Assembly: GCA_016719535.1 (NCBI GenBank)
Contig: JADJYX010000030.1
Location: 1 to 64,000, forward strand
Length of the DNA stretch: 64,000 bases
Origin: Rubrivivax sp.
GTDB lineage: Bacteria > Pseudomonadota > Gammaproteobacteria > Burkholderiales > Burkholderiaceae_C
Direction of reading: 5' to 3'
Shown here: piece by piece, positions 38,760 to 47,263 of the stretch
Layout of the letters: each line of letters opens with the position of its first letter
Position numbering within the stretch: the stretch's first letter is position 1
Made by a program: the position numbers and the translations under genes
The notes under the pieces: model-generated
What the model was told of the DNA's origin: nothing
Database searches by the model: none
The model's input: only the letters and a program-made list of their open reading frames with translations

Positions 38760-39800
38760 TCAAGCGCGATCGCCGTCACCGGCGTCGCCGCCATATTCGG
38801 TGCGGAAGCTGCCGGCCCGCAGGCCCTGCTGTTGCAGCCAGCGCACCATCACCGCCTCGTAGCCATGGGTGACGATGACCCGCTCGGCGCCGGTGGCGGC
38901 GATGGCGGCCTGCAGCCCGGGCCAGTCGGCATGGTCGCTGAGCACGAAGCCGCGGTCCACGCCCTGGCGGCGGCGCGCACCGCGCAGCTGCATCCAGCCG
39001 CTGGCAAAGGCATCGCTGCCCTCGCCCAGCGCCTGCGCCCAGGCGCCGCCGGCCGCCGCCGGCGGGGCGATCACGAGCGCGCGCTTCAGCAGCGCCTTGT
39101 CCTTCACGTCGGCCAGGCGCAGCGTCGGCGGCAGCGCCACGCCTTCGGCACGGTAGGCGGCATTGATCGCCTCGACGCTGTCGTGCACGACGAGGGGGCC
39201 GATGGTCGCATCCACGCCGGCCAGCAGCCGCTGTGCCTTGCCGAAGCTGTAGGCCAGCAGCAGGCTGCTGCGCCCGGCGTCGGCATTGGCACGCCACCAG
39301 TGATTTACCTGCGCCAGCACCTCGCGCTGCGGCCGCCAGCGGTAGACGGGCAGGCCGAAGGTCGATTCGGTGATGAAGCAGTGGCAGCGCACCGGCTCGA
39401 AGGGCGCGCAGGTGGCGTTGTGGTCGCCGGCGTGGCCGCTGAGAAAATAGTCGCCCGAGGCCACCCACACCTGGCCGCGGTGTTCCAGCCTCACCTGGGC
39501 CGAGCCCAGCACATGGCCGGCCGGGTGCAGGCTGACGCGCACGCCGCCCACGTCCACCCCCTCGCCATAGGCCAGTGGCTGCAGCGTGATGTCGCCCAGG
39601 CGCGCGCGCAGCACACCGGCGCCGGCCGCACTGGCCAGGTAGGCGCCATGGCCGCGCCGGGCGTGGTCGGCATGGGCATGGGTGATGACGGCGCGCGCCA
39701 CCGGCCGCCAGGGGTCGATGTGGAAGTCGCCGGCCGGGCAGTACAGGCCTTCGGGGCCTTGCACGACGAGGTCGCCGTCCGCGTTGGCGTGGGCATGCAT
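38760..39800 (-). CDS. MBL-fold exonuclease (ligase-associated/RNA-processing type)
   Basis: 346 residues from ATG at 39800. The metallo-beta-lactamase motif HAHADHARRGHG and further ligands (HPAGHVLGSAQV; CHCFITESTFGLP; the end SDHADWPGL and VIVTHGYEAV) place it in the beta-CASP-like group called ligase-associated DNA exonuclease. That family is usually followed by an ATP-dependent DNA ligase gene, but here the next gene on the strand is the ABC ATPase, so the repair partner is missing from this locus. Confidence 0.85.
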   Translation of the reverse strand: MHAHANADGDLVVQGPEGLYCPAGDFHIDPWRPVARAVITHAHADHARRGHGAYLASAAGAGVLRARLGDITLQPLAYGEGVDVGGVRVSLHPAGHVLGSAQVRLEHRGQVWVASGDYFLSGHAGDHNATCAPFEPVRCHCFITESTFGLPVYRWRPQREVLAQVNHWWRANADAGRSSLLLAYSFGKAQRLLAGVDATIGPLVVHDSVEAINAAYRAEGVALPPTLRLADVKDKALLKRALVIAPPAAAGGAWAQALGEGSDAFASGWMQLRGARRRQGVDRGFVLSDHADWPGLQAAIAATGAERVIVTHGYEAVMVRWLQQQGLRAGSFRTEYGGDAGDGDRA

Positions 39801-39848
39801 GATCGGCTGCAAGCTTAGCGTCGGCCGCGCGCCGGATACTTCGCAGCC

Positions 39849-40247
39849 ATGAGCGCCCTGCCGTCCCCGCCCCTGCTGGACGATCCGATGCCGCCCTGGC
39901 GGCTGTGGCTGGACCCGCGCGGCCGCATCGGCCGCGCCACGTTCTGGCTGCACGGCGTCATCGGCCTGCTGGGCATGGCGCTGCTGCTGCGCGCGCTGCT
40001 CGACATCGCCCGCTGGCCGCAGGACGAGGTCGACCAGTGGGTCGGCCTGTTGCTGACCTGGCCGCTGCTGGCGATCTCGGCCAAGCGCTGGCACGACCGC
40101 GACCGCTCGGGCTGGTGGGTGCTGGTGCTGCTGCTGCCGGTGGTGGGTGTGCTGTGGTTGCTGGCCGACAACGGTCTCGTGCGCGGCACGCGCGGACCCA
40201 ACCGCTTCGGGCCGCCGCCGGCCTCCGCAGGCCCTGCTCCAGACTGA
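39849..40247 (+). CDS. DUF805 family inner-membrane protein
   Basis: 132 residues with the DUF805 opening (DPRGRIGRATFWLHGVIG), three hydrophobic segments and the conserved loop SAKRWHDRDRSGWWVLV. The function of the family is unknown. It is divergent from the exonuclease gene (49-bp gap) and is followed four bases after its stop by a hairpin. Confidence 0.85.
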   Translation: MSALPSPPLLDDPMPPWRLWLDPRGRIGRATFWLHGVIGLLGMALLLRALLDIARWPQDEVDQWVGLLLTWPLLAISAKRWHDRDRSGWWVLVLLLPVVGVLWLLADNGLVRGTRGPNRFGPPPASAGPAPD

Positions 40248-40250
40248 GAC

Positions 40251-40272
40251 AGGCCGAGGGTTTTTTCGGCCT
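40251..40272 (+). terminator. Hairpin after the DUF805 gene
   Basis: AGGCCGA pairs with TCGGCCT around a T-rich loop (GGGTTTTT), four bases after the DUF805 stop. The stem is only seven pairs and the T-run lies in the loop, so termination would be modest. Confidence 0.5.
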
Positions 40273-40308
40273 TGGCAGTCGACACGGCGGCAGGTTTGAT
40301 CGGCCCCC

Positions 40309-42444
40309 ATGATGCGAAACCTTGCCCTTGCCGCACGGCTGGCCTGTGCGGCAGCGGTGGCGGTGCCCGGCGCGGCCGGGGCCCAGACCGCCGCCAGCCC
40401 GACCGAGGAAACCGTCGTCGTCACCGGCTCGGTGACGCAGCGCCGGATCGACGAAGCGCCCTATGCCATCAGCGCCATCGGGCGCGACACGCTGCGGGCC
40501 TCCGGCGCCATGATCAACCTCAGCGAGGCGCTGGTCCGCGTGCCCGGGCTGGTGGTCAACAACCGCTCGAATTTTGCGCAGGACCTGCAGATCGGCTCGC
40601 GCGGCTTCGGTGCGCGCGCCACCTTCGGGGTGCGCGGCGTGCGGCTGTATGCCGACGGCATTCCGGCCAGCGGGCCCGACGGCCAGGGCCAGGTGTCGCA
40701 TTTCGACATCGCCGGCGCGCAGCGCGTGGAGGTGCTGCGCGGGCCCTTCTCGGCGCTGTACGGCAACGCCTCGGGCGGCGTGATCTCGATCTTCAGCGCA
40801 CCGGTGACGCGCCGCGAATGGGAAGTCGCCGGCGATGTCGGCAGCTTCGGCCTGCGCCAGGGCCGGGCCACGCTGGCCACGCCGCTGCCCGGCGGCTTCG
40901 ACCTGCGCGCCAGCCTGTCGGCGGCCACGACCGACGGTTTTCGGCCGCAGAGCGCGGCCGACAAGCGCCAGGCGGCCGCGCGGCTGCGCTGGCAGGGCGA
41001 GCGCGACAGCCTCGTGCTCACCGTCAACCACCTCGACCAGCCCGCGCTCGACCCGCTCGGGCTGACGCAGGCGCAGTTTGCGCTCGGCCCGCGGCAGACG
41101 GCGCAGGTGGCGATCGACTTCAACACCCGCAAGGAACAGACGCAGAGCCAGCTCGGGCTGCACTGGCGCCATGCCTTCGACGCCGGCGCCCTGCGCGAAT
41201 TCACGCTCGCCGGCTACGGCGGCACGCGCGCCATCACGCAGTGGCTGGCCATCCCCGCCGGCACGCAGGGCAACCCGCGCCACGGCGGCGGCGTGGTCGA
41301 CTTCGACCGCCGCTACGAGGGCGTGGAGGCGCGGCTGCGCTGGGCCTGGCCGGGCCTGGACCTGAGCGCCGGCGTGGCCGTCGACCGCCAGCACGACGAT
41401 CGGCGCGGCTACGAGAATTTCACCGGCAGCGGCGCCGGCCAGGTGCTGGGCACGATCGGCCGCCTGCGCCGCGACGAGGTCAACCGCGCCGAGACGCGCG
41501 ACGCCTTCGCCCAGGCCGACTGGGCGCTGGCGCCGACGCTGGTGCTCAGCGCCGGCGTGCGCGGCGGGCGCGTCGACCTCGAGTCGCGCGACGCCTACCT
41601 CGGCAATGGCGACGATTCCGGTGCGGTCGGGCACGACTATCTCAACCCGGTGGCCGGCGTGCGCTGGCAGGTCACGCCGCAGTGGCAGCTGCACGCCAGC
41701 GTGGCGCGGGGCTTCGAGTCGCCCACGCTGGGCGAGCTGGCCTACCGTGCCGACGGCACCGGCGGCTTCAATACCGCGCTCGAGCCGCAGACCAGCCGCC
41801 AGGCCGAGGTCGGCCTGCGCTGGCGCCAGGGCGGGCTGCGGCTGGACGCCACCGCCTTCGAGGTGCGCACGTCCGACGAGATCGGCGTCGCCACCAATGC
41901 CGGCGGTCGCTCGGCCTTCCAGAATGTCGGCCGCACCGAGCGGCGCGGCGTCGAGCTGGCGCTGCAGGCGGCGCTGTCGTCGGCCTGGCAGCTGCAGCTG
42001 GCGGCCAGCACGCTGTCGGCCACCTACCGCGACGGCTTCCTGGCCTGCGCCGGCATCCCCTGCAGCGCGCCGACGGTGCCGGTGCCGGCCGGCAACCGCA
42101 TCGCCGGCGCGCCGCGCAGCACGGCCTTCGCCGAACTGGCCTGGCACGGCGGCGCCTTCGGCACCTGGGGCCTGGAATGGCGCGCGGTGGGGTCGATGTC
42201 CGCCAATGACCGCAACAGCGCCGACGCCGCCGTGCCCGGCTACGCCGTGGGCGCGCTGCGCTGGAGCAAGGCCTACCCGCTGGGGCCCGCCGGCGCGCGC
42301 TGGGAATGGCTGCTGCGGGTGGACAACGTGACCGACCGCCACCACGCGGCCAGCGTCATCGTCAACGACGCCAACGGCCGCTTCTTCGAGCCCGGCGCCC
42401 CGCGCAGCGTGCTGCTGGCGCTGCGCGTGGTGGGCGGATTCTGA
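40309..42444 (+). CDS. TonB-dependent outer-membrane receptor linked to PQQ alcohol oxidation
   Basis: 711 residues: signal peptide (LAARLACAAAVAVPGAAGAQ), a TonB-box region near ETVVVTGS, a plug domain (ALVRVPGLVVNNRSNFAQDL, VEVLRGPFSALYGNASGGVI) and a 22-strand barrel ending GAPRSVLLALRVVGGF with a terminal aromatic residue. The stop overlaps the next start (TGATG), so it is co-translated with the SoxYZ-like carrier, the relay protein and probably the quinoprotein dehydrogenase. This linkage suggests import of a cofactor or metal chelate (PQQ or a lanthanide complex), an inference from context. No siderophore genes are nearby. Confidence 0.88.
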   Translation: MMRNLALAARLACAAAVAVPGAAGAQTAASPTEETVVVTGSVTQRRIDEAPYAISAIGRDTLRASGAMINLSEALVRVPGLVVNNRSNFAQDLQIGSRGFGARATFGVRGVRLYADGIPASGPDGQGQVSHFDIAGAQRVEVLRGPFSALYGNASGGVISIFSAPVTRREWEVAGDVGSFGLRQGRATLATPLPGGFDLRASLSAATTDGFRPQSAADKRQAAARLRWQGERDSLVLTVNHLDQPALDPLGLTQAQFALGPRQTAQVAIDFNTRKEQTQSQLGLHWRHAFDAGALREFTLAGYGGTRAITQWLAIPAGTQGNPRHGGGVVDFDRRYEGVEARLRWAWPGLDLSAGVAVDRQHDDRRGYENFTGSGAGQVLGTIGRLRRDEVNRAETRDAFAQADWALAPTLVLSAGVRGGRVDLESRDAYLGNGDDSGAVGHDYLNPVAGVRWQVTPQWQLHASVARGFESPTLGELAYRADGTGGFNTALEPQTSRQAEVGLRWRQGGLRLDATAFEVRTSDEIGVATNAGGRSAFQNVGRTERRGVELALQAALSSAWQLQLAASTLSATYRDGFLACAGIPCSAPTVPVPAGNRIAGAPRSTAFAELAWHGGAFGTWGLEWRAVGSMSANDRNSADAAVPGYAVGALRWSKAYPLGPAGARWEWLLRVDNVTDRHHAASVIVNDANGRFFEPGAPRSVLLALRVVGGF

Positions 42445-43265
42445 TGGCGCCACCAGGAGCCACCGCGATGCCCACCCTGCCCTTGCTGCGCCGCCTGCCG
42501 GCGGCCCTGCTGCTGGCCGCTGCGGCGCTGGCCGCGCAAGGCCAGGCGATCAAGCCCGCCGCCGACGACCCCTACCAGTCGCTGCCCTGGCTCGACATGC
42601 GCGCGGCGCACCTCGACCAGCGCCCGCTGCGCTTCGACCCCCGCGTGCAGGTGCAGGGCCCGGCCTTCGCCGAAGACCCGATGAACGTGCCCATCACCGT
42701 GCGCGTCGACCCGGCGCTGGGCACGGTGGAAAAGATCGTCGTGCTGGTGGACCGCAACCCGATCCGCCGCGTGCTCGAATACTGGCCGCTGCAGGCGCTG
42801 CCGGCGCTGTCGTTTCGCTTCAAGCTCGAGCAGGCGTCGCCGGTGCGCGCGGCCGTGCTCACGCGCGCCGGGCAGTGGCACGTGGGCGGCACCTGGGTCG
42901 ACTCCGCCGGCGGTGGCTGCACGGTGAGCGGCGCCACGCGCAAGGACGGCAGCTGGACGCAGACGCTGGGCGAGGTGAGCGGCCGCATGTTCTCGCGCGC
43001 GCCCGGCATGGACGGCGCCGCACGGCTGCGGCTGCAGGTCATGCATCCGATGGACACCGGCCTGGTGGCCGGCGTGCCGGCCTTCTACGTCAACCGCCTG
43101 TCGGTGCGCGACGGCAGCGGCCGCGAACTGGCGCGGCTGCAGGCCTTCGAGCCGGTGAGCGAGAACCCGGTGTTCTCGTTCGACTTCGCGCAGCCGCCCA
43201 CCGGCGGCGTCACCGTCACCGGTGCCGACAACAACGGCAACCGCATCGCGAGCCAGCTGCCGTGA
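42444..43265 (+). CDS. Quinoprotein dehydrogenase-associated SoxYZ-like carrier
   Basis: 273 residues; ATG at 42444 overlaps the receptor's stop by one base. A signal peptide (LLAAAALAAQGQA) is followed by a SoxY-like half (FAEDPMNVPITVRVDPALG, FRFKLEQASPVRAAV) and a SoxZ-like half (VMHPMDTGLVAGVPAFYVN, FSFDFAQPPTGG). The swinging-arm cysteine region of SoxY is represented by DSAGGGCTVSG. Such fusions occur only beside PQQ dehydrogenases and are thought to belong to a periplasmic relay; the chemistry is not established. Confidence 0.82.
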   Translation: MAPPGATAMPTLPLLRRLPAALLLAAAALAAQGQAIKPAADDPYQSLPWLDMRAAHLDQRPLRFDPRVQVQGPAFAEDPMNVPITVRVDPALGTVEKIVVLVDRNPIRRVLEYWPLQALPALSFRFKLEQASPVRAAVLTRAGQWHVGGTWVDSAGGGCTVSGATRKDGSWTQTLGEVSGRMFSRAPGMDGAARLRLQVMHPMDTGLVAGVPAFYVNRLSVRDGSGRELARLQAFEPVSENPVFSFDFAQPPTGGVTVTGADNNGNRIASQLP

Positions 43266-44248
43266 TGCGCCAGGCCGTGCGGGCGGTCGTCGCCGGAATG
43301 CTGTCGCTGGCCATCGCCGGCCTGGCCGGTGCGGCCGCGCCGCGCGCCGATGCCGCCAAGCTCGACTACCGGCTGCAGGCGCGCGCGCTCGCACCGGGGG
43401 TGTGGGTGGTCGAGGGCGACAACGCCGACTTCACGCCGGCCAACGGCTGCAACATCATCAATACCGGCTTCATCGCCACCGGCGACGGCGTGCTGGTGAT
43501 CAATACCGGGCCCAGCCGCCGCTACGGCGAGCAGTTGCGCGCGCTCATCGCGCGCACCACGCCCGAGCCGGTGCGGCAGGTGCTGCACCTCAACCTGCAC
43601 CCCGACTATTTTCTCGGCAACCAGGCCTTTGCCGATGTGCCGCGGCTGGCCACGCCCGCCACGCGCGCCGGCATCGTGCGCGAGGCGGCAGGCTACGAGA
43701 CCAACCTGTACCGCCTGTGCGGCGACTGGATGAAGGGCACCGAGACCCTGGCCCCCGACCGCGACCTGGCGCCGCCGGCCGATGGCCGCTGGCGCATCGG
43801 CGAGCGCGAGTTCGAACTGCTCGAACTGCAGGGGCATACCGGCTCCGACCTCGTGCTGCTGGACCGCCGCAGCGGCGTGGCCTTCGTCGGCGGCCTGGTC
43901 TTCGCGCAGCGCGTGCCGACCACGCCGCATGCGCAGGTGCAAGCCTGGCTGGGCAGCCTGGACCGATTGCAGGCGCTGCCCGCGGCCACCGTGGTGCCCA
44001 GCCACGGCCCGGTGCATGCCGACGGCAGCGGGCTGGTGGGTACGCGCCGTTTTCTGCAGTGGCTGGACCGCAGCTTCACCGACTGGGCGGTGCAGGGCCT
44101 GGAGATGAACGAGGTGCTGCGGGCGCCGGTGCCGCCCGAATTCCGCGCCTGGGCGGCGTTCGACACCGAATATGTGCGCAACGTCGCGCACCTGTACCCG
44201 CGCTACGAGCGCGCGGTGATGCAGCGCGCGGCGCCGGTGCGGCGCTGA
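43265..44248 (+). CDS. Quinoprotein relay system MBL-fold protein
   Basis: 327 residues from ATG at 43265, overlapping the carrier gene by one base. Signal peptide, then a metallo-beta-lactamase fold (NIINTGFIATGDGVLVINTG). The usual HxHxDH metal motif reads N-L-H-P-D-Y here (LNLHPDYFLGN), so two of the three His ligands are replaced; later ligands GHTGSD and PSHGPVH are kept. It is the partner of the SoxYZ-like carrier in quinoprotein relay clusters. The altered motif may be normal for this subfamily or may signal a changed metal site. Confidence 0.8.
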   Translation: MRQAVRAVVAGMLSLAIAGLAGAAAPRADAAKLDYRLQARALAPGVWVVEGDNADFTPANGCNIINTGFIATGDGVLVINTGPSRRYGEQLRALIARTTPEPVRQVLHLNLHPDYFLGNQAFADVPRLATPATRAGIVREAAGYETNLYRLCGDWMKGTETLAPDRDLAPPADGRWRIGEREFELLELQGHTGSDLVLLDRRSGVAFVGGLVFAQRVPTTPHAQVQAWLGSLDRLQALPAATVVPSHGPVHADGSGLVGTRRFLQWLDRSFTDWAVQGLEMNEVLRAPVPPEFRAWAAFDTEYVRNVAHLYPRYERAVMQRAAPVRR

Positions 44249-44418
44249 ACAGGCCCGCTGCTCAACAACGGAGCAGGTCCCCGGGTTAGCCCGGTGGTTT
44301 CTCCCGGCCGGCAAAGGGTTAACTTTCGGCCCGCTTGCACCGGCCAGGCGTTCTTGATCTCGCCGGCCGCGATGCCGCACACCAACCCCAAGCCCATCCC
44401 GTAGACAGGAGACACCCC
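44249..44418 (+). promoter_or_regulatory. Leader region of the PQQ dehydrogenase gene
   Basis: 170 bp between the relay gene and the dehydrogenase. An inverted repeat (CCGGGTTAGCCCGG, ~44281-44294) could be a hairpin or operator. A good ribosome-binding site (AGGAGA) precedes the ATG at 44419. No exact -24/-12 element was found. The spacing suggests separate or additional control of the dehydrogenase. Confidence 0.4.
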
Positions 44419-46158
44419 ATGCGGAAAAACCTCTCGAGCCTGCTGGTCGCCGCCGCGCTGGCGGCGACCGCTGCCCAGGCCAAGGTCACCGACCAGATGA
44501 TCGAGAACGACGCCAGGACGCCCGGGGACGTGCTCAGCTGGGGCATCGGCCAGGACGGCCAGCGCTATTCGCCGCTCAAGCAGATCAATGCCGGCACCAT
44601 CGGCCGGCTGGTGCCGGTGTGGAGCTTCTCCTTCGGCGGCGAGAAGCAGCGCGGCCAGGAAACGCAGCCGCTGATCCACGACGGCAAGATGTTCGTCACC
44701 GCGTCGTATTCGCGCATCTTCGCGCTCGACGCCAGGACCGGCGCCAAGCTCTGGAAATACGAGCACCGCCTGCCCGACGGCATCATGCCCTGCTGCGACG
44801 TCATCAACCGCGGCGCCGCGCTCTACGACGACCTGGTCATCTTCGCCACGCTCGACGCCCAGCTGGTGGCGCTGAAGCAGGATTCCGGCGAGGTGGTCTG
44901 GAAGGAGAAGATCGACGACTATGCCGCCGGCTACAGCGCCACCGCCGCGCCGCTGATTGCCGAGGGTCTGCTGCTGACCGGCGTGTCGGGCGGCGAATTC
45001 GGCGTCGTCGGCCGCGTCGAGGCGCGCGACCCCCGGACCGGCCAGCTGGTCTGGATCCGCCCGGTGGTCGAAGGCCACATGGGCAAGAAGTTCGACAAGG
45101 CGGGCAATGCCAGCGACAACGGCGTCTCGGGCACGCCGGGCAAGACCTGGCCGGGCGACCTGTGGAAGACCGGCGGCGCGGCCACCTGGCTGGGCGGCTC
45201 CTACAACAAGAAGACCGGCCTGGCCTATTTCGGCACCGGCAACCCCTCGCCCTGGAACAGCCACCTGCGCAAGGGGGACAACCTCTTCTCCACCAGCACG
45301 GTGGCCATCGACGTCAAGACCGGGCAGATCGCCTGGCACTACCAGAACACCCCCAACGACGGCTGGGACTACGACGGCGTCAATGAATTCATCACCTACG
45401 AGGACGGCGGCCGCGTGCTCGGCGGCAAGGCCGACCGCAACGGCTTCTTCTACGTCAACGACGCCAAGACCGGCCAGCTGGTCAATGCCTTCCCCTTCGT
45501 CAAGAAGATCACCTGGGCCACCGGCATCGACCTGAAGACCGGGCGCCCGAATTTCGTGCCCGAGAACCGCCCCGGCGACCCCACCGCCGGCGCCGACGGC
45601 AAGAAGGGCAGCGTGGTCTTCGCCGCACCGTCGTTCCTGGGCGGCAAGAACCAGATGCCGATGGCCTATTCGCCCGACACCCGGCTGTTCTACGTGCCGG
45701 CCAACGAATGGGGCATGGAGATCTGGAACGAGCCCGTGACCTACAAGAAGGGCGCGGCCTACCTGGGTGCCGGCTTCACCATCAAGACGCTGTCCGACGG
45801 CCCCATCGGCGCGCTGCGCGCCATCGACCCCAAGACCGGCAAGATCGTCTGGGAAGCCCCCAACAATGCGCCGCTGTGGGGCGGCGTGCTGACCACCGGC
45901 GGCAACCTGGTGTTCTGGGGCACGCCCGAAGGCTTCCTGCAGGCCGCCGATGCCAAGACCGGCAAGATCGTCTGGAAGTTCCAGACCGGCTCCGGCGTCG
46001 TCGCGCCCCCGGTCACCTGGGAAGACAAGGGCGAGCAGTACATCGCCGTGGCCTCGGGCTGGGGCGGCGCGGTGCCGCTGTGGGGCGGCGACGTGGCCAA
46101 GAAGGTCAACTACCTCGAGCAGGGCGGCTCGATCTGGGTGTTCAAGCTGCTGAAGTGA
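44419..46158 (+). CDS. exaF: PQQ-dependent alcohol dehydrogenase, predicted lanthanide type (ExaF/PedH-like)
   Basis: 579 residues from ATG at 44419 with AGGAGA upstream and a signal peptide (LLVAAALAATAAQA). It is an eight-bladed quinoprotein with the vicinal disulfide PCCDVINRGAA and tryptophan-docking motifs (for example AKTGKIVWKFQTGSGVVAPP). The active-site segment reads NDGWDYDGVNEF. The Asp two residues after the catalytic Asp is the accepted marker of lanthanide- rather than calcium-dependent enzymes. PCCD and the ethanol-type pattern favour ExaF/PedH over XoxF methanol dehydrogenases. It oxidises alcohols in the periplasm and should pass electrons to the cytochrome c550 encoded at 56930. 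It ends before a strong bidirectional terminator. Confidence 0.9.
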   Translation: MRKNLSSLLVAAALAATAAQAKVTDQMIENDARTPGDVLSWGIGQDGQRYSPLKQINAGTIGRLVPVWSFSFGGEKQRGQETQPLIHDGKMFVTASYSRIFALDARTGAKLWKYEHRLPDGIMPCCDVINRGAALYDDLVIFATLDAQLVALKQDSGEVVWKEKIDDYAAGYSATAAPLIAEGLLLTGVSGGEFGVVGRVEARDPRTGQLVWIRPVVEGHMGKKFDKAGNASDNGVSGTPGKTWPGDLWKTGGAATWLGGSYNKKTGLAYFGTGNPSPWNSHLRKGDNLFSTSTVAIDVKTGQIAWHYQNTPNDGWDYDGVNEFITYEDGGRVLGGKADRNGFFYVNDAKTGQLVNAFPFVKKITWATGIDLKTGRPNFVPENRPGDPTAGADGKKGSVVFAAPSFLGGKNQMPMAYSPDTRLFYVPANEWGMEIWNEPVTYKKGAAYLGAGFTIKTLSDGPIGALRAIDPKTGKIVWEAPNNAPLWGGVLTTGGNLVFWGTPEGFLQAADAKTGKIVWKFQTGSGVVAPPVTWEDKGEQYIAVASGWGGAVPLWGGDVAKKVNYLEQGGSIWVFKLLK

Positions 46159-46189
46159 GCGGCGGCGCCCGAGCGCCGACGACCACCAG

Positions 46190-46221
46190 ACAAGGGGGTT
46201 GCCGCGAGGCAACCCCCTTGT
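46190..46221. terminator. Bidirectional terminator between the dehydrogenase and the Bug receptor operon
   Basis: A perfect 14-bp stem, ACAAGGGGGTTGCC, with loop GCGA and its exact complement. It lies 32 bp after the dehydrogenase stop and 32 bp after the stop of the convergent operon ending at 46253, so it can serve both. Confidence 0.85.
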
Positions 46222-46252
46222 CGTTGCAGGGCGCGCCACGGCGCGCCGGGCC

Positions 46253-47263
46253 TCAAGGCTTGCGCGCCAGCCCCAGCCGTTCCACCGCCACGCGCTCGGC
46301 GGCATGGGCCGCGCGCATGCTGCGGCCATAGTCCTCGGGCCCCAGGTAGGCCAGGTCCTGGTCGTATTTCTGCAGCTCGGCCAGGTGCGCGGGGTCGTGG
46401 ATGGCGGTGCGGAAGGCGTCGTGCAGCACGCGCACGACCTCGGGCGCCATGCCCGCCGGGCCGGCCAGACCGTAGGGCGACATCGCCACGATGCCGTGGC
46501 CGAGCTCCTTCAGCGTGGGCACGGCCGGCCAGCGGCGCGTGCGCCGGTCGCCGAAGGTGACCAGCAGCCGCAGCTGCCCGCCGTCGACGAAGGGCGCGAA
46601 GCCGTTGGAATTGACGCCCACCATCACCTGCCCCGAGCTGACGGCCAGCATCTGCTCGGACGTGCCCTTGTACGGCACGTGCACGTAGGTCAGGCCGCGG
46701 GCGCCGAACAGCTGGTCCATCACCAGGTGCGGCGTCGTGCCCACGCCGTTGGTCGACACCGTCAGGCGCCCGGGGTGGTTGCGGGCCCAGGCGAAGAGTT
46801 CGTCGAGCGAGCGCCAGTCGCTGCCCGCCGGCACGACGATGCCGAAGGTCACGCCGCTGATCTGCAGGATGGGCGTGGTGTCGCGGATCGGGTCCCAGCT
46901 GACCTTCTGGATCCACGGCGCACGGAATACCGGCTGCGGCATCTGCGCGATGGTGTAGCCGTCGGGGGCGGCCTGCTGCAGCACCGGCATCACCAGCGTG
47001 CCGCCGGCGCCCGAGCGGTTCTCGACCACCACCTTCTGGCCCAGCTGCTGGCCGGCCAGTTCGGCCAGCAGCCGCATCGTGAGGTCGGTGGCGCCGCCGG
47101 CCGGCCATGGCACCCACAGCGTGAGCGGCCGCTGTGGAAAACGATCGCCTTGCGCCAGGGTTGGCAGCGCCAGGCCGGCTGCGCCCGCGGCCAGCAGCCG
47201 CAGGGCCTGGCGGCGTCGGTGGCGCTGGTGGAGCCGTGCATCGACATGCGGGTTCATTGCCAT
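46253..47263 (-). CDS. Bug/TTT family periplasmic solute-binding protein
   Basis: 336 residues from ATG at 47263. Twin-arginine-like leader (RRRQALRLLAAGAAGLALP) and the Bug fold: PLTLWVPWPAGGATDLTMRL, VVVENRSGAGGTL, PYKGTSEQMLAVSSGQV, YGLAGPAGMAPEVV. Members bind carboxylates and other small solutes, sometimes for sensing. It overlaps the upstream lipoprotein gene by ten bases, so it is the last gene of the nine-gene operon, an unusual neighbour for an ABC exporter. Confidence 0.85.
   Translation of the reverse strand: MAMNPHVDARLHQRHRRRQALRLLAAGAAGLALPTLAQGDRFPQRPLTLWVPWPAGGATDLTMRLLAELAGQQLGQKVVVENRSGAGGTLVMPVLQQAAPDGYTIAQMPQPVFRAPWIQKVSWDPIRDTTPILQISGVTFGIVVPAGSDWRSLDELFAWARNHPGRLTVSTNGVGTTPHLVMDQLFGARGLTYVHVPYKGTSEQMLAVSSGQVMVGVNSNGFAPFVDGGQLRLLVTFGDRRTRRWPAVPTLKELGHGIVAMSPYGLAGPAGMAPEVVRVLHDAFRTAIHDPAHLAELQKYDQDLAYLGPEDYGRSMRAAHAAERVAVERLGLARKP

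Noticed and set aside
40270..40300. Possible sigma-54 element before the TonB-dependent receptor (TTGGCAGTCGACACGG)
   Set aside because: The -12 GC is replaced by GG; the match is not convincing.
44300..44360. Possible sigma-54 promoter upstream of the PQQ dehydrogenase (CGGCCCGCTTGCA)
   Set aside because: The distance between the GG and GC elements is three bases too short for sigma-54 recognition.
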